Source of the DNA: Halalkalicoccus sp. NIPERK01
GTDB lineage: Archaea > Halobacteriota > Halobacteria > Halobacteriales > Halalkalicoccaceae
Direction of reading: 5' to 3'
NCBI RefSeq assembly: GCF_030287405.1
Contig: NZ_JASVVV010000003.1
Span: 124,001-188,000 of the forward strand
Length of the DNA: 64,000 nucleotides
The translations under genes were made by a program, and so were the position numbers. This document shows, piece by piece, positions 1 to 6,759 of the stretch. Under the pieces are notes generated by a model. That model made no database searches, had not been told where the DNA came from, and was given only the letters and a program-made list of their open reading frames with translations. Each line of letters starts with the position of its first letter. Positions within the stretch are counted from its first letter, which is position 1.

Positions 1-293
1 GCCAGTTGGGTCGAGATCAGCAGGCCGATCGCGGCGACGCCCAGCCCCAGCCAGACGACGAGCCACGCCCCCGAGACGCCGTACTGGTAGCCCAATCCGG
101 CGCCGCCGATGGTCGACGCCCCGCCGAGGATCACCGCCGACATCACCGGGACGTACATCCACAGCGGGATGTTCCGCCCCGCGACGAGGTACTCCTCCAA
201 CGATTCGGAGCGCCGATACCCCCAGTAGCCGACCGCGATCATCCCGATCAGATAGAGCACGACGATCCCGCCGTCGATGGGTGACGCTACCAT
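1..293 (-). CDS. Sodium:solute symporter, N-terminal part (cut by window edge)
   Basis: The reverse strand opens at an ATG (complement of 291-293) and reads about 97 residues to the window edge. It begins MVASPIDGGIVVLYLIGM, followed by YWGYRRSESLEEYLVAGRN and a glycine-rich membrane segment. A first transmembrane helix followed by an 'EEYLVAGR' stretch is typical of the SSS (sodium:solute symporter) family, membrane carriers that couple uptake of a small solute to sodium entry. The substrate cannot be told from this fragment. It is transcribed away from the agmatinase gene. Family identity is fairly sure; the rest of the protein lies outside the window. Confidence 0.8.
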   Translation of the reverse strand, partial: MVASPIDGGIVVLYLIGMIAVGYWGYRRSESLEEYLVAGRNIPLWMYVPVMSAVILGGASTIGGAGLGYQYGVSGAWLVVWLGLGVAAIGLLISTQL

Positions 294-425
294 GGCTCGA
301 CTGTCCGATCGACCCGTATAGAGACGTCGATCCCGGGCGGCGGTCGGTGGCCGACGGGCGGGGTTCGATCGCGCCCCCGCCTCGATCACGGAACGTATAA
401 GCGCCCGCCCGCCTCCACTCCGGAC

Positions 426-467
426 ATGACCGACCCCGACGAGACCGGGACGGAGGCCGAGCGATGA
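426..467 (+). other. 13-codon mini-ORF overlapping the agmatinase start
   Basis: An ATG at 426 opens MTDPDETGTEAER and stops at TGA 465-467. The stop overlaps the agmatinase ATG at 464 in an ATGA arrangement. It could be a translated leader that couples to the downstream gene, or chance. The acidic composition fits haloarchaeal coding sequence, but the length is too short to prove coding. Confidence 0.25.
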
Positions 468-1465
468 GCGAGGACTCGCCCGCCGCCCGATTCCGCGAGC
501 GGGTTCCCGAATCGGACGTCGAACTCGCCTACGCCGGGCTCAACACCTTTCTCAAAGGTGACCCTCGCGACGTCGAGGACCTTTCCACTGCTGACGTCGG
601 CGTGCTCGGCACGCCCTACGACGGCGCGGTGAGCAACCGCCCCGGGGCGCGCTACGGCCCCGAGGCGATCCGCCGGGCCAGCGCCTGGTGGGCGTACCTC
701 TCGGGGTACAAGGGCGGGCTGACGAACATGGGCACGGGCGAACAGGTCGACTTCTCGAAACTGTCCGTTGCGGACTGCGGGGACGTCCCCGTCTTCCCGA
801 TGGACCGCGAGACGACCGCCGAGAGCATCACCGCCCACGTCGCGACGGTCGCCCAACGGGCGTTTCCCGTGCTGCTGGGCGGGGATCACTACTGTACCTA
901 TCCGGCGTTCGAGGGGTTCGCACAGGGGATCGACGCCGATTCGGTGGGAGTCGTCCAGATCGACGCCCACACCGACACGGTCGCAGAAAGCGCCGTGTTC
1001 GGCGAGCACTTCCACGGTTCGAGTACCCACCACATCGTCGACTCGGAGTTCGCGGAGTACGCGAACGTCAGCCAGGTGGGGATCAGGGGCTACGAGAGCC
1101 CGGAGTTCTTCGAGTTCGCCGACGACGTGGGCCTGAACCTCTACACGATGAACGAGGTGCGAGAGGAGGGGATCCGGGCGGTCACGGAGCGGGCGGTCGA
1201 GGCGGCCGCCGAGGGGGCCGACGCCGTCTACGTCACCTTCGACGTCGACGCGGTCGATCCGTCCGTGGCTCCGGGCACCGGCACGCCGGTTCCAGGTGGG
1301 CTGTCGGCCCAGCAGGCGCTGTCCGTGATGGACGTCTTGGGGGCGAGCGAGGCGGTCGGCGCGGTCGACCTGATGGAGGTCGCGCCCACCTACGACCCGA
1401 CGGAGGGGACCGAGCGATTGGCGGCGTATCTCCTCGTTCGGTTCCTGGAGCGGAAGTTCGCCTAG
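464..1465 (+). CDS. speB: Agmatinase-family ureohydrolase
   Basis: The 333-residue protein belongs to the arginase/agmatinase/ureohydrolase family, whose members hydrolyse a guanidino compound (agmatine in SpeB) to urea and an amine, using two Mn ions. The metal-ligand motifs are visible: GGDHY (His142), QIDAHTDT (Asp167, His169, Asp171) and TFDVDAVDP (Asp260, Asp262). Length is normal. The specific substrate (agmatine, guanidinobutyrate or another) cannot be fixed from motifs. The start at 464 overlaps the stop of a 13-codon mini-ORF. Its stop codon overlaps, tail to tail, the stop of the next gene on the opposite strand. Confidence 0.88.
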   Translation: MSEDSPAARFRERVPESDVELAYAGLNTFLKGDPRDVEDLSTADVGVLGTPYDGAVSNRPGARYGPEAIRRASAWWAYLSGYKGGLTNMGTGEQVDFSKLSVADCGDVPVFPMDRETTAESITAHVATVAQRAFPVLLGGDHYCTYPAFEGFAQGIDADSVGVVQIDAHTDTVAESAVFGEHFHGSSTHHIVDSEFAEYANVSQVGIRGYESPEFFEFADDVGLNLYTMNEVREEGIRAVTERAVEAAAEGADAVYVTFDVDAVDPSVAPGTGTPVPGGLSAQQALSVMDVLGASEAVGAVDLMEVAPTYDPTEGTERLAAYLLVRFLERKFA

Positions 1466-1692
1466 CCGTTCGATACCTCTTCGGCAACGATCGAGGCCGC
1501 TCGTTCATAGGCTTCGTCGAAGCTATCGACATCACTCAAACGGATCCAGAGACTAGAGAACTGCCGTCCGCACCCCGAATCGCGATCGCACTCGAGAACG
1601 ATTTTCCAGCCGGATGCCTCGTCTTTCAGTCCGTACAAGACTCGCTCGTCACATCGAGGACAACGTGCAGATTCGTGTGGGTAGAGGTACAT
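1462..1692 (-). CDS. Small zinc-finger-like protein
   Basis: A 76-residue reverse-strand protein starting MYLYPHESARCPRCDERVLYG. The ATG at 1692 is preferred over a longer in-frame start at 1785, because the extra residues are basic, non-acidic and would run into the divergent gene. A CPRC pair and a CDRDSGCG segment could make a four-cysteine zinc site. The rest is acidic and helical. I do not recognise a family. It sits divergently beside the McrB-like gene and converges on the agmatinase, with stop codons overlapping by four bases. Confidence 0.55.
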   Translation of the reverse strand: MYLYPHESARCPRCDERVLYGLKDEASGWKIVLECDRDSGCGRQFSSLWIRLSDVDSFDEAYERAASIVAEEVSNG

Positions 1693-1783
1693 TGGCGCTC
1701 TTGGTCCCCTGTTCTCTTCTAAAACTTCGGACGAGTGTAGAGGAAAGCTAAAGGCACCGTGTCGAGGAGGGAAACGGAAGGGC

Positions 1784-3323
1784 ATGTCCTACGATGGTCC
1801 CCGGATATTTCAGGCGCCGTACGGGAACGAAGCGGCGCTAGAGAACTTCCAAAGAACCGTTGTCGACGGTGTGCCGGCGGATCAGATCGGAGAGTACACG
1901 GACCGGAGCTTCGAGACGGATCGTGTTCGGCTCTGGGGCACGAAGGAGACGGTTCGAGGGAAATGGAAGGGAATCGAACCGGGCGACTTCCTGATTTTCT
2001 ATCGGAATGGGACGTACGAATACGCGGTAGAGGTCGTCGCTACCGAGGAGAACGAACCACTCGGGCGAACTGTTTGGCCGAATCACGAGGATGGTAGTCC
2101 CTGGATCTGTATCATCTATCTCAACGAACCGATCGAGCTAGGTGTCGATTCGAGTCTCGTTCACGACCTCGCCGGTTACGACATCGACTACCCGATGGGA
2201 TTCAGCCCGCTGAACGAAATGGGGATCGGCGGTATCAGGGGAAAGTTCGGTTCGATCGAGGAGTTCGTTCATGGGTCGAAGTCCGGATCCGATAGCGCCG
2301 AACTCGACCCTCGAAAGCAAGTGCAGGCGGACGTTCCGAAATCGGCCCTGTCGGGACTGTATTTTCCCGACAACGGGGCAGCAGAGCTCATCGGGCAGAT
2401 TAACGCCGCGATCAACGCGGGGAAACACCTCGTCTTCACCGGACCACCTGGAACTGGAAAAACCGAGATCGCTCGCCGGGTGTCCGAACACCTCGTCGAC
2501 GAGCATGACGACCTCTATACCGACTACCAGCTCACGACGGCAACGGCCGACTGGTCGACCTTTGAGACCGTAGGTGGGTATATGCCCGAGGAGGCGGGCG
2601 ACGGCGACCTATCGTTTGAACCCGGACAGGTGCTTCGACGCTTCAAGCGAGGGGGCGAACAACGGAACGAACTGCTGATCGTCGACGAGATCAACCGCGC
2701 GGATATCGACAAATCGTTCGGTCAGCTCTTCACGCTACTCTCGGGGCAAGCTGTTCAACTACCGTACAAACGTGGGGGCGAGGAGATCGAGATCCTGCCG
2801 GCGAACCGTACCGAAGGGGAACCAAGTGCTCACGAGTACGTCATGCCGACGTCGTGGCGGATCCTGGCAACGATGAACAGCTACGACAAGACCTCTCTCT
2901 ACGAGCTCTCGTACGCGTTCATGCGTCGGTTCGCGTTCATCCACGTCGATGCTACCCGATCTCCCTGCGGAACCGGATCAGCGGCTCGAGTTGCTGCAAA
3001 CATATGCTGATATATGGCAACTCGAACCGGACGAGGATACCCTCCGAATCGTCGGCGAAGTATGGAAAGCGACCAACTCGACCATCGATGGTCGGAAGAT
3101 CGGTCCCGCCATCGTACGGGACATGCTCGCCCACGTCCTCGGTTCCAATACTGAGGTCGAAGCGGCGAGCACGCAGGCCGTGACTAACTACGTGTTCCCA
3201 CAATTGGAGGGTGTCCCCCGACGAGAACGTATCGTCTCCGAGATAGCGAGGGTCGACGGGATCGACGAAACACGGCTGGAACGACTGGGACGCGACGTAC
3301 TGGGGGTCAGCATGGATGAATAG
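1784..3323 (+). pseudogene. McrB-like AAA+ restriction ATPase with PUA/EVE-like domain, frameshifted
   Basis: The first frame (1784-3007) gives an N-terminal PUA/EVE-like domain (about residues 1-165, with WGTKETVRGKWKGIEPGDF), then an AAA+ GTP/ATPase domain with Walker A GPPGTGKT (220-227) and Walker B LLIVDEINRAD, as in McrB of modification-dependent restriction systems. At FAFIHVD (about 2950) the frame is lost. The C-terminal 120 residues (LPAEPDQRLELLQTYADIW onward) continue in the +1 frame to TAG at 3321-3323. Removing T2953 would read HVDAPDLPAEPD and restore one protein of about 512 residues. PUA/EVE-like domains commonly read modified bases. The stop overlaps the start of the next gene. 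It is a pseudogene, unless the extra base is a sequencing error or frameshifting occurs. Confidence 0.8.
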
Positions 3324-4659
3324 GCAGGAACTCCTCGACCAGTTGACTCAGGACGTTCTCGCGTACGTGATGCACGGCGGCTTCTCGGAGGATCGGCTGG
3401 CCAGCGAAATCAAACCCGCCGGTCTGGACGAACGGTTCGACGACTACGAGAGCTTGATCCGCCTTCACTTCGTCCTTCGACCGGACGTCGTCGATTTCGT
3501 CGAATCGCTGCCCCAACGTCTGCGTAGCGTGAAGACCCAGACGAAGAACACGACCAGAACGAGTCGTGGCCGAGTCGACGGACGTATCGACTGGTCCGCG
3601 ACGGTTCGGAAGCGCCACTCCAGAAACCCTCGTGACGCGTCGTTGTTCGTCTGCCAGAATCGATCGGAGAGCTATGACACCGACGAGAACGTCGTCCTGA
3701 AGCAGCTCCTCTCGGTCATCTACACGACGCTGATCGACTGCGAGCAGTACTTCAAACGGGAGTACGAGTGGGTGACCGATCGCTGGCGAGAGAACCTCGA
3801 ACTGGTCGATACGATGACCGACCTGTTCGAACGGAACGTACACGTCACAAGGATCAGGGATCCGGAGGAGTACGAACCGACCGAACGGATGCTAGAGCGT
3901 GCTGCAAACTCTAGAGAACCGATCTATCGAGACGCGGTAGAACTCCTACGGACGTATCGAAGTAGCCTCGCCGGGGAGGAAGCAGCGATTCGGGAGTTAC
4001 TCGACGAGACGGCTATCACGCCGAACGACGAGGAAACTCTGCTCGAACTGTTCGTCCTGTTCCGTTTCATCTCCACGATCGAGGACCTCCGTGGTGACGA
4101 GTTTCGCCTACGAACGATCGAATCGGGTTCCCAGGAGGTCGCGCGGATGGAAAGCGGGGACACGGAGGTCGTTCTGTACCATGATAACTCCGCTCGCGAC
4201 AGAGGTCTCCGTTTCGCACCGTCCGAACCGGACAAAGAACGTTCGAACCTCTCTCGTGCAGAGATGGTAAAACGGGAGGCACGAGAGGTGGCAGCGGAGT
4301 ATTTCGGTACGGACGTCGCATCGGTGTGGACGAAGCGGCCCGACGTGATCGTTCTCGAGGTTCAGGGAGACGACCGGACCGAGTACCTGATCACGGAGAT
4401 CAAGAACTCCTCGAGGCGGGAGACGATTCAACAGGGAATCGAGGAGACGCTCGAATATCTCGCGTTCCTCCAGTAGGATCACGAGTTCGTCTACGAGGAT
4501 GACACCGATTACTTCGGTCCTGGCTGGAACGGCCTTCTGGTGGTTCAGGATATCGAGAAAGAAACGACGGATCTCCAAGATCAGCGGTCGATCAGGATTC
4601 TACAGGCGAGCGAAGTTCAGAAGCGACTCGAAGAAGTTCTTCGGAACGTCGCGATATAG
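3316..4659 (+). pseudogene. McrC-like PD-(D/E)XK nuclease partner, interrupted by in-frame TAG
   Basis: An ATG at 3316 overlaps the McrB-like stop, so the two form an operon like mcrBC. The first 386 residues end at TAG 4474-4476. They contain a middle segment like DUF2357/McrC proteins (ENVVLKQLLSVIY) and a C-terminal PD-(D/E)XK nuclease core: RPDVIVLEVQGD, then YLITEIKNSS. After the TAG the same frame stays open for 60 more codons with haloarchaeal composition (DHEFVYEDDTDYFGPGWNGL and following) to TAG 4657-4659. The protein therefore probably once ran about 447 residues. The nuclease residues lie before the stop, so partial activity cannot be excluded. The family call is good; the exact domain boundaries are not certain. 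Confidence 0.72.
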
Positions 4660-4856
4660 ACCCCGAGGAGCGAAAACGCCTGCAGGCCGAGATCGACGCG
4701 GCGGCGTTTCACGCCTACGGGCTGAGTAGTGAAGAGACGCGGTTCGTCTGCGAGGATTTCCACCGGGTGCAGAACCCGCGGTTGATGACCGACGATTACT
4801 TCGATCTCGTGGTCGAGGTCTATGACGAGCTAGCCGATCGCGGTCCGCTGCCGTGA
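4653..4856 (+). pseudogene. C-terminal remnant of a restriction-modification methylase-like protein
   Basis: With no start codon, this frame reads DIDPEERKRLQAEIDAAAFH, then YGLSSEETRFVCEDFHRVQN, then PRLMTDDYFDLVVEVYDELA and ends at TGA 4854-4856. The EERKRLQAEIDAA-FHAYGL pattern is typical of the C-terminal end of large methylases of type IIG (Eco57I-like) or PglX kind. Only the last 70 or so codons survive, and they overlap the McrC-like tail in another frame. It looks like the scar of a deleted defence gene. The family call rests on recalled motif resemblance, not a search. Confidence 0.55.
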
Positions 4857-4885
4857 GGAGCGAAGCGACGAGCGGTTTTTTGTCG

Positions 4886-4986
4886 CCAGAAACCGGAGGT
4901 TTCTGGCTGCTAACCAGAACGCGGAGCGTTCTGGTGGTGTGGTCAGAAAGCTTCGCTTTCTGACTGTCTGCCGGACGTAGTCCGGC
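4886..4986. repeat. Array of four perfect 3-nt-loop hairpins
   Basis: Four perfect inverted repeats lie within 101 bases. The stems are CCAGAAACC/GGTTTCTGG with loop GGA (4886-4906), CCAGAACGC/GCGTTCTGG with loop GGA (4914-4934), TCAGAAAGC/GCTTTCTGA with loop TTC (4943-4963) and GCCGGAC/GTCCGGC with loop GTA (4970-4986). The first three are each 21 nt with 9-bp stems and share a YCAGAA...TTCTGR core. The same type recurs at 24830 and 31097-31377. Function is unknown; transcript hairpins or protein-binding sites are both possible. Confidence 0.85.
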
Positions 4987-4988
4987 AA

Positions 4989-5066
4989 TGGAGGAGATTT
5001 TTGCGGCGAGTGGTTCCCACAGCGAGCGAACGCGAGCGAGGAAACCCGAGCCGGAAAAAGGTCCGT
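4989..5066 (+). repeat. Dispersed repeat, copy 1 (GGAGATTTTT type)
   Basis: It starts TGGAGGAGATTTTTGCGGCG, continues with a G/A/C-rich section of GAGCGAACGCGAGCGAGG type, and ends GAAAAAGGTCC. The same plan recurs at 5229, 6060 (truncated), 19384 (inverted) and 20254. It lies exactly between the two copies of the duplicated gene tail. No coding capacity is seen. Confidence 0.7.
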
Positions 5067-5154
5067 GTAGAACCCCCGGCTGATGACCGACGACTATTTC
5101 GATCTCGTGGTCGAGGTCTACGACGAGCTAGCGGAGGAGGGGCCGAAGCCGTAG
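5065..5154 (+). pseudogene. Second copy of the methylase-like gene tail
   Basis: The frame gives V-stop-NPRLMTDDYFDLVVEVYDELAEEGPKP-stop (TAG 5152-5154). It matches the tail of the remnant at 4653-4856 nearly base for base over about 70 nt (4767-4837 against 5065-5135), apart from wobble changes and a CAG to TAG change. Differences are mostly synonymous, which suggests either an old duplication or a second related gene lost from the same site. Intervening bases hold the hairpin array and repeat copy 1. Confidence 0.6.
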
Positions 5155-5334
5155 GCTGTCGGCTGTAGCGGTGCGGTGGCGGAAGGTCTCCTACTGCACC
5201 CGCGAACGAACGACGTGAGCGAGCGGCCTTTTTGGGCAGATTTTTGCAAGTGGTTCGACTGAGCGAACGGAGTGAGGGAGGACCCGCAGCAAAAAGGTGC
5301 GGGTGTTTATGATCGAAGCCGCCGAAATACGGGC
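5155..5334. repeat. Intergenic stretch with dispersed repeat copy 2
   Basis: The element at 5229-5302 follows the plan of copy 1: a TTTTTGGGCAGATTTTTGCA start, a GAGCGAACGGAGTGAGGGAGG middle-type segment and a CAAAAAGGTGC end. Downstream, GTGTTTATGA at about 5302-5311 lies some 26 nt before the antitoxin ATG at 5335, so it may be that gene's TATA box. No gene is seen in this stretch. Confidence 0.55.
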
Positions 5335-5583
5335 ATGACCGAGATCGTCCGAGACCCGGATCACAGCGACGGCGCGCCGACTATCGAAGGGACGGGAATC
5401 CGCGTCCTCAACGTCGCCAGCGCGTACGAGCACAGCGGCTACGATCCCGACGAGATCGTCGATCTCTACCCCGCGCTCTCGCTCGCGGACGTCCACACCG
5501 CGCTCGCGTTCTACTACGCGAACATCGAGGAGTTCCGGGAAGCGATGGCCGGCGAAGGGACCGGTCGCCCGACTACGGCATGA
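5335..5583 (+). CDS. DUF433-family antitoxin
   Basis: An 82-residue protein, MTEIVRDPDHSDGAPTIEGT then GIRVLNVASAYEHSGYDPDE. The pattern of a short beta segment, 'I.GT.I.V' and a helix-turn-helix with a 'YP.LSLADV..AL.FY' ending is characteristic of DUF433 proteins, usually antitoxins paired with DUF5615 toxins. They bind their operator and neutralise the partner. The start is the ATG at 5335, with a TATA-like GTTTAT about 26 nt upstream, so the mRNA is probably leaderless. The stop overlaps the toxin start as ATGA, indicating translational coupling. Dispersed repeats flank the pair on both sides. Confidence 0.85.
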   Translation: MTEIVRDPDHSDGAPTIEGTGIRVLNVASAYEHSGYDPDEIVDLYPALSLADVHTALAFYYANIEEFREAMAGEGTGRPTTA

Positions 5584-5909
5584 TCTACGCGGATGAGAAC
5601 GTCTGGATACCCGTCGTCGAGGGGTTACGACGCCGCGATTGGGACGTGACGACCACGCTCGAAGAGGAGACCCTCGGGTACACCGACGAGGAACACATGG
5701 AGTACGCTAGAGAACGAGAGTGGGCCGTCCTGACGTTCGATGACGACTTCCTCTCACTCGTCGAAACCGAGAACGCCGACCCCGAGCACCCCGGCGTGAT
5801 CTACGCCTCTCAACACGGCAGATCCGTAGGAGATCTCGTGAAGAGAATCGACGCAGTACTCCAGCGTCACGATGATCGAGACCTCAGCGGCGAGGTCGTC
5901 TTCGCATGA
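5580..5909 (+). CDS. DUF5615 PIN-like toxin
   Basis: A 109-residue protein beginning MIYADENVWIPVVEGLRRRD. Asp5 and Glu6 in an ADEN motif, and LTFDDDFLSLVE near residue 53-64, match the Mut7-C/DUF5615 PIN-like fold, whose members are RNases in toxin-antitoxin modules. The acidic active-site residues are present, so it looks intact. The ATG at 5580 overlaps the antitoxin stop. It is the only apparently complete operon in the decayed island between 1.7 and 6.3 kb. Confidence 0.85.
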   Translation: MIYADENVWIPVVEGLRRRDWDVTTTLEEETLGYTDEEHMEYAREREWAVLTFDDDFLSLVETENADPEHPGVIYASQHGRSVGDLVKRIDAVLQRHDDRDLSGEVVFA

Positions 5910-5983
5910 CCCGAGCACAGTTGAAACGGCCGAGCGACGTCGGGTTTCTGGGCCGGCAGATCGGCCGACGAGCCAGCGTGTGA
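5906..5983 (+). other. 25-codon ORF overlapping the toxin stop
   Basis: The toxin stop lies in an ATGA, and this ATG opens MTRAQLKRPSDVGFLGRQIG plus five residues, to TGA 5981-5983. It could be a third, tiny member of the operon. The basic composition is unlike haloarchaeal proteins, so chance is more likely. Confidence 0.15.
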
Positions 5984-6059
5984 CCGATAACCGGCAATCG
6001 TATAGATGATCGATCGAGCGCTGTACCGCGAGTACCGAGTGAAACGAGGCGTGAGCGGT

Positions 6060-6096
6060 TTTTTAAAGGAGATTTTTGCGGCGAGTGGTTCCCACG
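6060..6096 (+). repeat. Dispersed repeat, copy 3 (truncated)
   Basis: TTTTTTAAAGGAGATTTTTG followed by CGGCGAGTGGTTCCCAC repeats the first half of copy 1 (4990-5020). It then stops abruptly at a small ORF starting at 6098. Confidence 0.6.
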
Positions 6097-6097
6097 C

Positions 6098-6215
6098 ATG
6101 AGTCGGCCGGTCTACGAGGACGGAGGAACTCGACCTCGACTTCCGGGAGTCGATCGAACTGTTGGAGGGACACTGGCGGACCCACGCGTCTAGTTACGCC
6201 CGAACGAACGAGTAG
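6098..6215 (+). pseudogene. Small frameshifted ORF
   Basis: An ATG at 6098 reads MSRPVYED. One extra G (within GAGGACGGAGGAA, about 6121) moves the acidic continuation EELDLDFRESIELLEGHWRT plus HASSYARTNE into another frame, ending at TAG 6213-6215. Removing one base would give a 39-residue acidic protein. I do not recognise it. Apart from this and repeat copy 3, I see nothing else between 5984 and 6304. Confidence 0.35.
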
Positions 6216-6304
6216 TGACCTGCTACGTATACGTTGTACCCGATGTAAACGAGCGTTTCGGCGTGACCGGGGATCGAACGGGCCAGTACGGCCCCGGCTA
6301 CCGC

Positions 6305-6712
6305 TCAGCCGTTGAACAGGCTGTCCGCCGTCGCCGCGCCGACGACGCTGAACACCGCGCCGATGCAGACCGCCCGGAGTCCGACGGACCACCCGGCGTC
6401 GAAGGTGTCGGGCGCGTCGAAGACGAACGCCAGGAGCGCCACGGAGCCGAAGGCGACCAGCATGAGCGAGACGAACCGAAGCGGGACGCCGGCGACGTCG
6501 CGCTCTGCGTCGGGATCCCGATCGCGGTCGGCCGTATAGAGCGCGCCGTAGCCGATCAGCGCGACGATCGCGACGGTAACGACCGCCTGCCAGAGCGCCA
6601 TGCTGGCCGCGAGCGCCCACACCTCCTCGGTGACGACGAACGGGCCGGCGAGCAGGAAGCCGCCGACGACCTGCTGGGCGAGGTCGGAGGGTCGAAAGCG
6701 GGGGCGGCGCAT
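6305..6712 (-). CDS. DUF2391-like integral membrane protein
   Basis: A 135-residue protein from ATG 6712: MRRPRFRPSDLAQQVVGGFL then LAGPFVVTEEVWALAASMAL. Four hydrophobic segments are visible (about 13-28, 36-58, 80-100, 108-130) with a charged loop ADRDRDPDAERD between the second and third. The layout resembles DUF2391 putative membrane proteins. The longer reading frame upstream was rejected because it lies inside the antiporter gene and is arginine-rich. It is co-oriented with the CPA1 antiporter upstream, 47 nt away, so the two may share a transcript. Function unknown. Confidence 0.65.
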   Translation of the reverse strand: MRRPRFRPSDLAQQVVGGFLLAGPFVVTEEVWALAASMALWQAVVTVAIVALIGYGALYTADRDRDPDAERDVAGVPLRFVSLMLVAFGSVALLAFVFDAPDTFDAGWSVGLRAVCIGAVFSVVGAATADSLFNG

Positions 6713-6759
6713 ACCGTGGCTCTCCGGTCGAGCCCCTCGGCCCTTTCGATCCGGGCCGG

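Noticed and set aside
2945-2960. Programmed ribosomal frameshift at the McrB-like break.
   Set aside because: No slippery run or downstream pause structure is visible. A simple one-base change is the shortest explanation.
4474-4476. TAG read as pyrrolysine in the McrC-like gene.
   Set aside because: Nothing else supports it. speB, serS and phoU use TAG as a normal stop, and no pyl genes are in the window.
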